Assembly: GCA_902780525.1 (NCBI GenBank)
Contig: CACZFL010000008.1
Location: 1 to 64,000 of the forward strand
Reading direction: 5' to 3'
Length of the DNA: 64,000 bases
Source: an uncultured bacterium
Lineage (GTDB): Bacteria > Cyanobacteriota > Vampirovibrionia > Gastranaerophilales > Gastranaerophilaceae
Part shown: positions 1 to 7,507 of the stretch, piece by piece
Layout of the letters: each line of letters starts with the position of its first letter
Numbering within the stretch: the stretch's first letter is position 1
Translations under genes and position numbers: made by a program
Notes under the pieces: model-generated
The model's database searches: none
What the model was told of the DNA's origin: nothing
What the model saw: only the letters and a program-made list of their open reading frames with translations

Positions 1-70
1 TTTCACACATTTTGTATGTGTTCCAATTTTTTCTCGGACTTCCATTTAAAATAATAACTTTTTTAGACAT
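1..70 (-). CDS. Flavodoxin/NADPH-dependent FMN reductase-like protein, N-terminal part only
   Basis: Only the first 23 codons lie in the window; the gene runs off the left edge. The start reads MSKKVIILNGSPRKNWNT. A beta strand ending in LNGSPRKN is the usual first strand and phosphate-binding loop of flavodoxin-fold NAD(P)H:FMN oxidoreductases (family knowledge). A strong ribosome-binding site (AGGAGAGG) lies 4-12 bases upstream of the ATG. It is divergent from the SnoaL-like remnant at 163, and the two share the spacer at 71-162. The family assignment rests on this short segment only. Confidence 0.7.
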   Translation of the reverse strand, partial: MSKKVIILNGSPRKNWNTYKMCE

Positions 71-89
71 AAACACCTCTCCTTTGACC

Positions 90-107
90 TATGGTTATAC
101 TAACATA
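90..107. promoter_or_regulatory. Imperfect dyad in divergent promoter region
   Basis: The sequence TATGGTTA-tac-TAACATA is an inverted repeat with one mismatch, in the spacer between two divergently read genes. It overlaps TATAAC, a possible -10 box for the minus-strand flavodoxin-type gene. A repressor operator is plausible but not shown. Confidence 0.3.
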
Positions 108-162
108 AAAATATGCTAAAGGGCTTGTTTGTAATATTATAGTTTAATAAAGGAGTGCTTAT

Positions 163-527
163 ATGAATTTGATAGACCGCAACAAAGAACTAATTAAGAA
201 GTTTGAAACGATGATAAATACTGCTGATGAAAAATTAGCAGAAGAACTTGTTGCAAGTGATGCGCCATTTTATACACCTGCAAGTCCTGAACCTTTGTAT
301 GGCGGGAAAGGTTATTTATCTGTTGTTCATTGGATGAGAAAAGGGTTTTCAGATGTTCAATGGCATATTACAGATATGGTAGCAGATGTTGATAAAGTCG
401 CTGTCGCAGCAGAAGGAATGATTGGTATTCTTCGTGGCATTGGAGCAATGTAAAAACTTATGCTTGAATTTACCGAAATTTAAGGATTGTTTGTGAAAAA
501 TTTCTAATGCAAAAACTTTGCTCTTGA
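163..527 (+). pseudogene. SnoaL-like/ester cyclase family gene, frameshifted remnant
   Basis: The open frame at 163-453 codes for 96 residues. Its N-terminal part (NKELIKKFETMINTADEKL, then GGKGYLSVV and WHITDMVADVDKVAV) resembles small NTF2-fold SnoaL-like/ester cyclase proteins, which are usually about 130 residues. The frame then ends in an unlike tail, GMIGILRGIGAM. In another frame downstream, KTYA-stop-IYRNLRIV recalls the usual C-terminal strand of the family (xxMNIYRxxxGKI). This suggests a frameshift near 425-440 plus a stop codon. The start has a good ribosome-binding site (AAAGGAG, 151-157). If only 163-453 is translated, the product is truncated. The family call is moderate; the pseudogene call rests on my reading of the downstream frame. 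Confidence 0.5.
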
Positions 528-552
528 CAATTTGTTAGGCGTACCTTACAAT
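524..552 (+). promoter_or_regulatory. Strong promoter overlapped by DtxR/MntR-like operator
   Basis: TTGACA (524-529), a 17-base spacer, and TACAAT (547-552) form a near-consensus sigma70 promoter. The dyad TTAGGcgtaCCTTA (535-548) lies across the spacer and first -10 bases. It resembles the TTAGG...CCTAA half-sites bound by DtxR-family metal repressors (family knowledge). It directly precedes the remnant of a DtxR-family gene, as expected for an autoregulated repressor. Confidence 0.5.
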
Positions 553-574
553 TTTATCATGAGGAGAAATTATT

Positions 575-629
575 ATGGTAAAAGATGGCAGATAATAAAT
601 TATCAGCAGGGCTTGAGGACTACTTATAA
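575..629 (+). pseudogene. DtxR/MntR-family metal-dependent repressor, 5' remnant
   Basis: The reading frame at 585-629 gives MADNKLSAGLEDYL and then a stop. LSxxLEDYLEAI is the typical start of the N-terminal winged helix in DtxR/MntR proteins; here TAA stands where the family has Glu, and the next codons (A, I) still match. The ribosome-binding site (GAGGAG, 561-566) fits a different ATG at 575 in another frame, which stops after six codons. The gene is therefore broken by both a frameshift and a stop, and no recognisable DtxR sequence follows. The promoter and operator upstream look intact. Confidence 0.5.
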
Positions 630-653
630 GCAATTTTGCCTATATAATAATGC

Positions 654-716
654 ATATTATCTTTGATAATATACTTAGCGTAATACAAGATTTTACTGAT
701 TATTGTAATAATAATC
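654..716. other. Two perfect AT-rich dyads upstream of the gene at 753
   Basis: ATATTATC-ttt-GATAATAT (654-672) and GATTATT-gtaat-AATAATC (698-716) are perfect inverted repeats in the spacer between the dead DtxR start and the next gene. They could be RNA hairpins or operator sites. AT-rich spacers make short dyads easily, so the weight is low. Confidence 0.3.
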
Positions 717-752
717 CTGAGATTATAGACAATTTTAGACAAGGAAAAGACA

Positions 753-1715
753 ATGAACTCAATCTCGGCGATAGGGAAATATCTCGACCAGCCGATTCTG
801 ACAGCAAAAGTAAATAGATATGTACCGTTAGCTTTGAGTGTAGGTGCAGCTTCAATATTAGCAAATAAAGTACGCAAAACCCCGAATAATGAAGATAAGA
901 AAAAAAATGCAATTAAAAATACCGTTATTCTTGGTTCAACTGCACTTTCTGCAATTTCAGCACCATATATTGCATCAAAACTAACAGGTCGGAAAATGCC
1001 GTTTAAATTATCAGCTGTAAAGGAACAAAACAAAAAATTGGTTGATAGTTTTATTAAAACAAATCCAAATACTGACTTGAAGAATGTATTGGAAAAATCA
1101 AAAAGTAAGTTATTATCCCTAAAAGATATTTTTACTCTTTTTAACAAAGAAAAAGATTTTGCAAATAAACTTATTCCGCCTCCGGATAATATTCAGGCAA
1201 AAGATATATTTAAAGAGATAGGATATTTATCAATATACGGTGCAGTTCCTGTTATTGGAGGAATATTAGGAGGAGTTGCTGCCGATAAAATAACGGAAGA
1301 AAATTGGAAAAAAAGAGTTTCGAATAAAGTAAATGAAGGAATGTATCAGTATCTTGCAAATATATTTATGTGTAATATCGGAGCAGGAGCTGCTCTTGGA
1401 ATATTGGAGAACATGAATATAAAATCAAAAGCTGCTAGATGTATTGGAATGATTGGAGGAATTATCTTAACAGGTGTTATCGGCGGAAGCAAAATCGCAA
1501 ATTATATAGCAAACAAGGTTGTTAATCCTGTAATCTGCAAAAACAAAGATATAAAAGAACAAAGAACTCCCGAGCTTTTGGATATAAGTTTGCACGCAGA
1601 CGATATTGCAACAGTATCTTTACTGTCAGGGCTCAAATGGATTGAACCTGCTCTGCCGTTATTATACTCAATATCAGGTTATAGAGCAGGAATTGGTTAT
1701 AGAAACAATTTATAA
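753..1715 (+). CDS. Membrane protein of unknown function, probably lineage-specific
   Basis: This 320-residue protein has alternating hydrophobic stretches at about residues 26-40, 53-75, 158-178, 205-222 and 232-252, many rich in Gly and Ala, separated by Lys-rich linkers. I recognise no catalytic motif. Its general build (short N-terminus, hydrophobic pair, Lys-rich loop, more small-residue helices) resembles the 320-residue protein at 13974-14936 and, less so, the one at 47658-48446. These may belong to a family confined to this group; that is an inference. A purine-rich AAGGAAAAG precedes the ATG closely. It is a single gene with no clear partner. Confidence 0.65.
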   Translation: MNSISAIGKYLDQPILTAKVNRYVPLALSVGAASILANKVRKTPNNEDKKKNAIKNTVILGSTALSAISAPYIASKLTGRKMPFKLSAVKEQNKKLVDSFIKTNPNTDLKNVLEKSKSKLLSLKDIFTLFNKEKDFANKLIPPPDNIQAKDIFKEIGYLSIYGAVPVIGGILGGVAADKITEENWKKRVSNKVNEGMYQYLANIFMCNIGAGAALGILENMNIKSKAARCIGMIGGIILTGVIGGSKIANYIANKVVNPVICKNKDIKEQRTPELLDISLHADDIATVSLLSGLKWIEPALPLLYSISGYRAGIGYRNNL

Positions 1716-1797
1716 TTTTAGAAAAAGATTTTTCAATGTTTTCATAGTAATTATGCCAACCGACTTATTGTTTGACAGCATTATTTATAGTAAAACC

Positions 1798-2811
1798 TTA
1801 TTTACCTAAAATATATTTTTCAGCATTCAGGTGAAATACTTTTTCTTTTTCTTCTTCGGTTAATTCTAAAGTATCCATATATTTCATCATTTCAGACAAA
1901 CATTCATAAGGATAATCAGAAGCAAAAATAATGCTATCTATCCCAAATGCCTTCTTCGTACACTCAAAAGCAAGTTTAGACATATTGCCGCTTGTTGTTA
2001 CAACAACATTTTTATTTTTAAAGTAATATGAAACAGGATGTTTCATTTTTACTTCATCATCCTTAATCCACTCAAAACGATTATCAACCCTCTCTAATAT
2101 GAATGGGAAGTATTCACCCAAATGACCAAGAATCATTCTTAAATTTGGGAATTTATCAAATGTTCCGTTTAATATGAGTCTTAAAGATGTTTTCATAGCA
2201 TCTAAACCAAAACCAAGACCTGGAGAAGAATATACATAACCCATATCTTTCATATCTTTATCATCAGAGGCTTGTGGGTGAACATAGAATGCACAACCCA
2301 GCTCTTCAGCTTTAGCCAGCAGCGGAAGATATTTTTCTTCATATAAATGTTCATTCTTATAATTAGAATGTGTGTGCCAATATTTGAAACCAAGTTCTTT
2401 TACACAGCGTTCAAGTTCTTTTATTGCTTCATCAACATAAGGTGTTGGTAAAACTGCTGCACCTAAGAAGCGATCAGGATATTTTTTTATAATTTCAGCA
2501 ACTGCGTCATTAGATTTTTTTGCAAAATATACCGCCTCTTCTTTCGGTAATTCTTCCAAAGCGGGAGATGTTGACATAACAGCAACATCTATACCGTTTT
2601 TATCCATAACGGCAACTCTTTCTGCTCCAAAATTCATTAACTCATCAATAACCTGATATTCATTTGTTACCACGTCAAAATGAGCAAAAACTTTATCTCT
2701 TACTTCCAGAATTTTAGTTTCCGGATAATATCTCATTGCATTATCTCGTGTGGAAAGATATTCCATCAACTCAGGTAAGTAATAGTGAAATTCGCAGTCA
2801 ATTATTTTCAT
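1798..2811 (-). CDS. Amidohydrolase-2 family metal-dependent hydrolase/decarboxylase
   Basis: This 337-residue protein has a TIM-barrel amidohydrolase fold of the ACMSD/gamma-resorcylate decarboxylase-like group (PF04909). Visible metal-site residues are Glu7 and His9 in DCEFH, His178 in FYVHPQ, His230 in the typical LGHLGE segment, and Asp299 in FASDYP. Family members decarboxylate or hydrolyse small aromatic or lactone substrates; the substrate cannot be read here. I place the start at MKIIDCEFH because AGGAGAAG lies just upstream of that ATG; the frame stays open 11 codons further (to 2844) but without a site. It is monocistronic. Confidence 0.8.
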   Translation of the reverse strand: MKIIDCEFHYYLPELMEYLSTRDNAMRYYPETKILEVRDKVFAHFDVVTNEYQVIDELMNFGAERVAVMDKNGIDVAVMSTSPALEELPKEEAVYFAKKSNDAVAEIIKKYPDRFLGAAVLPTPYVDEAIKELERCVKELGFKYWHTHSNYKNEHLYEEKYLPLLAKAEELGCAFYVHPQASDDKDMKDMGYVYSSPGLGFGLDAMKTSLRLILNGTFDKFPNLRMILGHLGEYFPFILERVDNRFEWIKDDEVKMKHPVSYYFKNKNVVVTTSGNMSKLAFECTKKAFGIDSIIFASDYPYECLSEMMKYMDTLELTEEEKEKVFHLNAEKYILGK

Positions 2812-2844
2812 AACATCTTCTCCTATAATAACCATTTCTATCAT

Positions 2845-3072
2845 AATAATATATTTTTGTCTGGTTGTAAACTAATTGCGATAATTTGGTGGTATAGCAA
2901 ATTTTTGCTAAATATGTTTACATTTTGACAATAATTATAATAGTTGTTTTGCTATTATTATAAAAGTTTGGGATTATCATACCAAGAATAATGCATAAAA
3001 CTAGCGTTGAACAGGAAATATAACACTGGAAAATTTAATATAATTTTGATGTAAGCATTAGGAGTACGAGAA
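2845..3072. other. Non-coding spacer with short palindromes
   Basis: No gene is visible. The stretch holds TAGCAAA-tt-TTTGCTA (2895-2910) and an AT-rich dyad ending in CTATTAT (about 2938-2960). A TTGACA at 2935-2940 is too close to the following TATAAT-like bases to be a normal promoter. The spacer leads into the broken tRNA-Ile-like sequence. Confidence 0.4.
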
Positions 3073-3277
3073 CCGACCTCACCCTTATCAGTTTCCTCTC
3101 AGGAAAAATGTGACATTTAGTCACTTTTTGCGTCTTGGATTATTGCTTCACACTTTCAAGGTTTTCACTACACTTTGCTATCGCAAAATTACAGTTCACT
3201 TTTTCGGTGTTATTTCGAGTTTCGAGACTTCGTCTCTCACTCTACGCAAAATCCGCTCGGCAGACTCCTCTAACCAC
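3073..3277 (-). pseudogene. Broken tRNA-Ile-like sequence interrupted by a repeat (copy A)
   Basis: On the plus strand, CCGACCTCACCCTTATCAG (3073-3091) equals the anticodon-loop to variable-region part of the intact tRNA-Ile at 5338-5411. CTCTAACCAC (3268-3277) equals part of its D-arm. In the real tRNA these blocks are only a few bases apart; here about 175 bases containing repeat copy A separate them. The T-arm side is only loosely alike and the acceptor stem is absent, so this cannot be a functional tRNA. Confidence 0.6.
3095..3264 (-). repeat. Hairpin repeat element, long form (copy A)
   Basis: In element orientation (minus strand) it starts TCTGCCG and ends with TTTTT-CCTGAGAGG, the same ends as the two short copies at 4920-4960 and 5475-5518. 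It is 170 bases long instead of 41-44. Inside are further hairpins, including GTGAC/GTCAC flanked by A5/T5 and GAGAC-ttc-GTCTC. There is no credible coding frame. It sits at the same point of a tRNA-Ile-like sequence as copy C. Confidence 0.6.
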
Positions 3278-3415
3278 GTACTGAATACTTAAAGCGTGCC
3301 CATTAAGTAAGATAGATGTGTCACATATCCAATCAACCAAAATAAAAAAGACAATAACAAATGTCATTGTCCTTTTTATATGGAGTGCGTAGTCTTGTAT
3401 GCCAGATGCTCTGTT

Positions 3416-4369
3416 TTATTTCTTCGGATATGCTCTATAATATCTTGAGACCTTTGTTCCATCTGAACGAGTGTATTCTTCTACATAAATCAGTTTACCG
3501 ATTCTTGTCCGCTTATCAACTTCTTTTTTTCGTCGGCATTGGATTTTTGTCAATCATATTATCTACATATAAATCAAATAATGGCGTTCCTTCTTCCAAA
3601 TCATCAGGGTTTATTTCTCCACGATATAAAACTCTGTGTTTTTTGTATCAAAAACCTCATCTGGATTATAGTCATTGTATTCAACCCCAAGCTTAAATAA
3701 CGGAGCATTATCATTTTCAAAGATTTCCTTTTTGTACTCTATTCCTTGAGATAAATCACCATAATTTTGGATATAATGTGGTGCTAATCCATGATAGGAA
3801 TATCCTTTTGCAAACGATTCATTTTCTGTTTTTGTTGTATTTAGAATCATTGTTTTTCCTATTTGATTATCAATATTGTCAACAAAAATTCCATCTTGAG
3901 CATTGCCATAATTTGTTATATTGTCAGTATAATTAATTTCAACACCATGTATATTCTTTGTGCCATAAGCACCAAATGTAATAGTTTCTGCACCATATTT
4001 AGCTCCTATAATTTGAGCCTCGCTACCTCCTAACGAATGACCGGAAACAATAACATGGTCTTTTCCATATGCTTGAACAAGTCTAATATATGATTTTTCT
4101 GCATCAGGCATCTGATCAGGCAACATTCTTAAGCCCATTTGAATATCACTGTAACCGTCTTTACAAAATTCATTTATTGAATTTAAATCAGTACCTTTAA
4201 TTACTAAAATAACATCTTCTCCTTTGCGATATACCTCCGAGTAGTATCCACTACGTTGATGGCTGTATGAATTCACATATTGCCACCCATCAGCATTTTT
4301 ATTGTTTCTTTCTTGATATGTTTGCCAACATAGTTTTTTACAAGTATTGTGCAAGTTTAGTTTATTCAT
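3416..4369 (-). pseudogene. Lipase class 3-like alpha/beta hydrolase with two frameshifts in its C-terminal part
   Basis: The intact frame (3611-4369, 252 residues) contains GHSLGG with nucleophile Ser112, typical of lipase-3/Mbeg1-like hydrolases, followed by YGAETITFGAYG. It stops after NTEFYIVEK. The next frame continues in protein-like fashion (VLYRGEINPDDLEEGTPLFD), then at a run of seven T (plus strand, 3524-3530) shifts again to KEVDKRTRIGKLIYVEEYT and ends at 3416 with YRAYPKK. Two single-base changes would restore one frame of about 315 codons. The start has a good site (GAAAGGAAAG). The shifts may be real decay or sequence errors, since the second lies in a homopolymer. The catalytic part itself is complete. 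Confidence 0.65.
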
Positions 4370-4399
4370 TTTATACTTTCCTTTCTTTTGTTATAAAAT

Positions 4400-4756
4400 A
4401 TGTATGTGAGCTTTTTTATAAATTTAAATAAATTAAATCAATATTATAGTTTCCAGTTATTTTCAATAACAGGCTGGTTGATATTGATTCTTATAGCAAT
4501 ATTTGGCACAAATTATATCCAATCTGTAAATAACTCATATGAAGTAGGATTTGCTTTATTATTAGTCATTCCAATATTGTTATTATTATCTTTTATATTA
4601 GCAGTAATTGAATATATTTTGGGATTAAAAATTAATAATAAATTTTTTATTGAAAATAAATTTCTTAAAATATTTAGATTTTTGGGAGCTTTATTTGCGT
4701 TTTTCTATTCTATTTTATTAATATGTATGTTATTAAAAATAATTATCTTTAGTTAG
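4400..4756 (+). CDS. Small integral membrane protein, unknown
   Basis: The 118-residue reading frame encodes three or four strongly hydrophobic segments (about residues 22-42, 50-70 and 88-115) with an Asn/Lys-rich linker. I recognise no family. No ribosome-binding site is visible before the ATG at 4400, and TTATAAAAT ends only two bases upstream, so translation may start later, for example at the in-frame GTG at 4406. It is divergent from the lipase-like pseudogene. It is very AT-rich and lies in the eroded patch, so it could also be a remnant. Confidence 0.4.
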   Translation: MYVSFFINLNKLNQYYSFQLFSITGWLILILIAIFGTNYIQSVNNSYEVGFALLLVIPILLLLSFILAVIEYILGLKINNKFFIENKFLKIFRFLGALFAFFYSILLICMLLKIIIFS

Positions 4757-5301
4757 TTATCATTTATCTACCTCCAATCCATATGTTAACTAATACTTTT
4801 AACGCTATTGTTAAAAGCAATTTTTCGATATTTTGGCTTATCCTACGCAGCTATATTATGAGATATGTGATAGTTATAAATCTCGCAGCTTTGTCTTGAA
4901 TTATTCGGGGTGTCGGCACTCTGCCGAACAAAAACATCCAGTGAATGTTTTTGTGAGAGGTAAAACGTCCGACCTCCACCTTACGGGCTAGGCAGAGCCG
5001 TCGCCCTACCGAAAATTCGCTGTTTCAAAGCGAGTATGTTTTTATTATACACATTTTCAAAAATCACCTAAGGATTGTTAAGAAATTTTACATCTAAACC
5101 TAAAGTTCAATAGATTAGACCGTTACATACTGTTTTATACGCATCAAATGCCATCCCATATTATATTTGATACCGTTTTGGTGGACCATAAAAATGCCAA
5201 ACAGAGACTTTAGGGTAAATATATCTTATTTTTGGTAAGAATTCTCTTTTGCTGAGTCTCTCTTTTCTGAAACTCTGCTACTGTCGGGAAAAGTTGGCAT
5301 T
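4757..5301. other. Long non-coding stretch with structured repeat remnants
   Basis: No coding frame is convincing. It contains repeat copy B (4920-4960), preceded by TCGGCA-ctc-TGCCGA (4912-4926). On the minus strand at about 4960-5005, CCCGTAAGG followed by TGGAGGTCGG is tRNA-like. The motif TTACGGGCT recurs at 4981-4989 and 5453-5461 next to repeat copies. From 5040 to 5300 I see nothing functional. Confidence 0.45.
4920..4960 (+). repeat. Hairpin repeat element, short form (copy B)
   Basis: The sequence starts TCTGCCG and ends TGAGAGG. Between them is a perfect 10-base stem, ACAAAAACAT (4928-4937) with ATGTTTTTGT (4945-4954), and a 7-base loop. The ends match copies A and C, but the stem differs at paired positions from copy C (C/G here, G/C there). 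No T-run follows, so it is not a simple terminator. Confidence 0.65.
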
Positions 5302-5331
5302 AAAAAAAGGACCTTTCTCTAAAGTCCTTTT
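5302..5331 (-). terminator. Intrinsic terminator of tRNA-Ile
   Basis: On the minus strand AAAGGAC pairs with GTCCTTT and is followed by a run of T. It begins seven bases downstream of the tRNA-Ile 3' end and fits a monocistronic tRNA transcript. Confidence 0.8.
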
Positions 5332-5337
5332 AAAATC

Positions 5338-5411
<74 letters not shown>

Positions 5412-5462
5412 TTATACTGCTATATTATTATAAACTTATTCAATTTTCAACTTTACGGGCTT

Positions 5463-5544
5463 ACCCTTATCAGGCCTCTCAGAAAAACCCTCAATGGTTC
5501 GGCTTTTTCTTCGGCAGAGTGCTCTAAACCTGAGCTAGCAGCCC
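5463..5544 (-). pseudogene. Broken tRNA-Ile-like sequence interrupted by a repeat (copy C)
   Basis: The 5' half on the minus strand (GGGCTGCTAGCTCAGG, 5529-5544, through GAGC at 5521-5524) matches the intact tRNA-Ile 50 bases away. A 44-base hairpin repeat then intrudes, followed by CTGATAAGGGT (5463-5473), the anticodon loop and 3' stem. The T-arm and 3' acceptor strand are missing. The interruption falls just before position 32 of the anticodon loop, the same place as in copy A. Confidence 0.65.
5475..5518 (-). repeat. Hairpin repeat element, short form (copy C)
   Basis: In element orientation it reads TCTGCCGAAG-A5-GCC...GGG-T5-CTGAGAGG. Compared with copy B, the ends are identical, and the base before the A-run and the base after the T-run change together (G with C here, C with G in copy B), so pairing is kept. 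The stem here is less perfect in its upper part. It interrupts a tRNA-Ile copy. Confidence 0.65.
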
Positions 5545-5640
5545 TTATTAATCTTCAACGAGGTTAGGGCTAGTCGTGTAACCTCGCAATATTTAATCTA
5601 TCATAGACATAATTTTAAATCAAGCAATTTTTTTGATTTT

Positions 5641-6681
5641 TTAACCTATAATTTCTTCAACAGGAATAGTTGTTTTAAGCTTAAGTGCATAGATGTTATT
5701 CTTATTAAGCATTGCCAGTTTTACGGCGTCTTTCTCTGTCGTGATTATATTTCCTTTGATGTTTTCTATGTCACTTGATTTGTATTGATGATGGTCATCA
5801 AATGTGATTTTATCCTTTATTATATAATCGCCTTCAAGAAAATTATAAAATTGTTCGGGTTGTCCTATTGCTGACATTAGCGTTACCTCTGCGCATTTTT
5901 CAAGATGCTCGCCTGTCATAATATTATAGACGTAATCAGGCTCTGTTTTGCATAAAATAACATGCGAACCCTCATTTTTTCTGTCTTTAAAAAATTTCTT
6001 TTCCATGATTCTTGCCATTTTTTCAGCTTTAGTATGGTCTTTATTTTTGCTAACAATGACAAGTTTATCAAGTCTGTCAAACCCTTCCATACCTTCTCTT
6101 AGCGGACCTGCCGGTAACAGGTTCTCATTTCCGAACATTTTTTCAGAATCTGCAAGAACAAGGTCTAAATCTCTCTTTAGTTTTCTGTGCTGAAATCCGT
6201 CATCCAAAATTATTTTTGTGCAGCACATATTCTCGACTGCATATTTTGCAGCCTTATATCGGTTAGAACAGGTTATGACAGCGCAACCGTCTATATTTAC
6301 AGCAAGCCAATAAGGTTCATCTCCCGCCATATCCGCTTTATAATATAGATTAACTCCGTCTGAAATTACGTGGATGTCTTTGTTATTTAATCTTCCTCCG
6401 TATCCTCTCGAAATGATTGCAGGTTTTTCACCTTTTGATACATAATATTTTGCAATCTCAGCAACAACAGGAGTTTTCCCCACACCGCCTGTTGTAAAGT
6501 TCCCCACTGATACGACAAATGCGTCAACTTTTTTAGGTTTTAGTATATTTTTGTCATATAAGTAATTTTTTAGTCTGCTTGCTATTCCGTAAAAAAGGGA
6601 GCAGATTTTGAGAAGGTTAAAAAATGCTCCTCTTGCGTTTCTGTCATAATGAATTTTTGTAATCTCTGTTTTAAGGTTCAT
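5641..6681 (-). CDS. lpxK: Tetraacyldisaccharide 4'-kinase
   Basis: LpxK transfers the ATP gamma-phosphate to the 4' position of the lipid A disaccharide at the inner membrane. The 346-residue protein has a hydrophobic N-terminal segment (about 21-35) and the characteristic Walker A SVGNFTTGGVGKTP at 58-71, followed by ISRGYGG and, further on, LDDGFQHRKLKRDLDLVL, all LpxK hallmarks. Length fits the family. It starts 10 bases after kdsB ends, with GAGGGGTAAG upstream of the ATG, so the two form an LPS-core/lipid A operon. Its presence implies a lipid A outer membrane. Confidence 0.93.
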   Translation of the reverse strand: MNLKTEITKIHYDRNARGAFFNLLKICSLFYGIASRLKNYLYDKNILKPKKVDAFVVSVGNFTTGGVGKTPVVAEIAKYYVSKGEKPAIISRGYGGRLNNKDIHVISDGVNLYYKADMAGDEPYWLAVNIDGCAVITCSNRYKAAKYAVENMCCTKIILDDGFQHRKLKRDLDLVLADSEKMFGNENLLPAGPLREGMEGFDRLDKLVIVSKNKDHTKAEKMARIMEKKFFKDRKNEGSHVILCKTEPDYVYNIMTGEHLEKCAEVTLMSAIGQPEQFYNFLEGDYIIKDKITFDDHHQYKSSDIENIKGNIITTEKDAVKLAMLNKNNIYALKLKTTIPVEEIIG

Positions 6682-6691
6682 TATTTAATAC

Positions 6692-7423
6692 TTACCCCTC
6701 TACCATTGCTTTAAATTTGTTAAAATCTTCTATTGTATCGATGCCGACAGGAATATTCTTTACTATTGCAACTTTAATTTTCATGCCGTTTTGAAGAGCT
6801 CTGAGCTGTTCCAGGCTTTCTGCCATCTCATATGTAGTTTGAGGAAGTGAAGTCATTTTAAATAAAGACTCTTTTTTGTATCCGTATATTCCAAGATGCC
6901 CGTAAAATTTAGATTTACCTTCATTTCTTTCGTATGGGATTTTCGAACGTGAAAAATACATTGCGTAATTATTCACATCAAAAATACATTTTACAAGGTT
7001 TGGATTGTTAACCTCATTTTCTTCGGTAATTTCTCTCACTAAAGTAGAAATATCAGCTGTATTATCATCAACAACTCCCTGTCTTACGAGTTCAATATTA
7101 TCCGGCTCAATTAACGGTTCGTCTCCCTGCACATTAATAATATACGCTATTTCCGGGTGTCTTTTTGCAACTTCAGAGATTCTGTCGCTGCCGCTTTTGT
7201 GTTCTGTTGATGTCATCTCAACTTCAGCACCAAATTCTTTGCAGGCATTAAATATCCGCTCATCATCAGTCGCAACAATAACACGGTCAATACCTTTGCA
7301 CTTTATTGCCTTTTCCCATACCCACTGTATAATATATTTACCTCCGGCTTTTAGCAACGGTTTTCCTTCCAATCTGGAAGAACCATATCTTGCCGGAATA
7401 ATAATAGCTGTTTGTTTATCCAT
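6692..7423 (-). CDS. kdsB: 3-deoxy-manno-octulosonate cytidylyltransferase
   Basis: KdsB makes CMP-Kdo from Kdo and CTP, the donor for the LPS inner core. The 243-residue protein shows the nucleotide-binding start IIIPARYGSSRLEGKPL (about 7-23), VIVATDDERI, the Mg-binding VQGDEPLI, and YFSRSKIPYER. The frame extends four codons upstream to a TTG, but I choose the ATG at 7423. It is the first gene of a two-gene operon with lpxK. A Kdo pathway beside lpxK fits a Gram-negative envelope. Confidence 0.93.
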   Translation of the reverse strand: MDKQTAIIIPARYGSSRLEGKPLLKAGGKYIIQWVWEKAIKCKGIDRVIVATDDERIFNACKEFGAEVEMTSTEHKSGSDRISEVAKRHPEIAYIINVQGDEPLIEPDNIELVRQGVVDDNTADISTLVREITEENEVNNPNLVKCIFDVNNYAMYFSRSKIPYERNEGKSKFYGHLGIYGYKKESLFKMTSLPQTTYEMAESLEQLRALQNGMKIKVAIVKNIPVGIDTIEDFNKFKAMVEG

Positions 7424-7507
7424 AATAATCCCCAAATCTTATTCTCATATGACAAATGCAGTTGTTTGTACAACTGACACTCGGGATAATTTTTATCCCC
7501 TTATCCT

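Noticed and set aside
620-1147. Long minus-strand open frame opposite the gene at 753
   Set aside because: The plus-strand frame has hydrophobic-segment structure and a ribosome-binding site; the antisense one is a shadow.
3110-3292. Open frame of 60 codons on the plus strand
   Set aside because: It falls inside repeat copy A and the tRNA-like flank; the hairpins explain the sequence better than a protein.
3361-3696. Open frame of 111 codons on the plus strand
   Set aside because: It lies antisense to the C-terminal part of the lipase-like pseudogene, which reads as protein on the other strand, and has no ribosome-binding site.
4960-5010. A further functional tRNA on the minus strand
   Set aside because: CCCGTAAGG and TGGAGGTCGG are tRNA-like, but no acceptor stem or T-arm can be formed.
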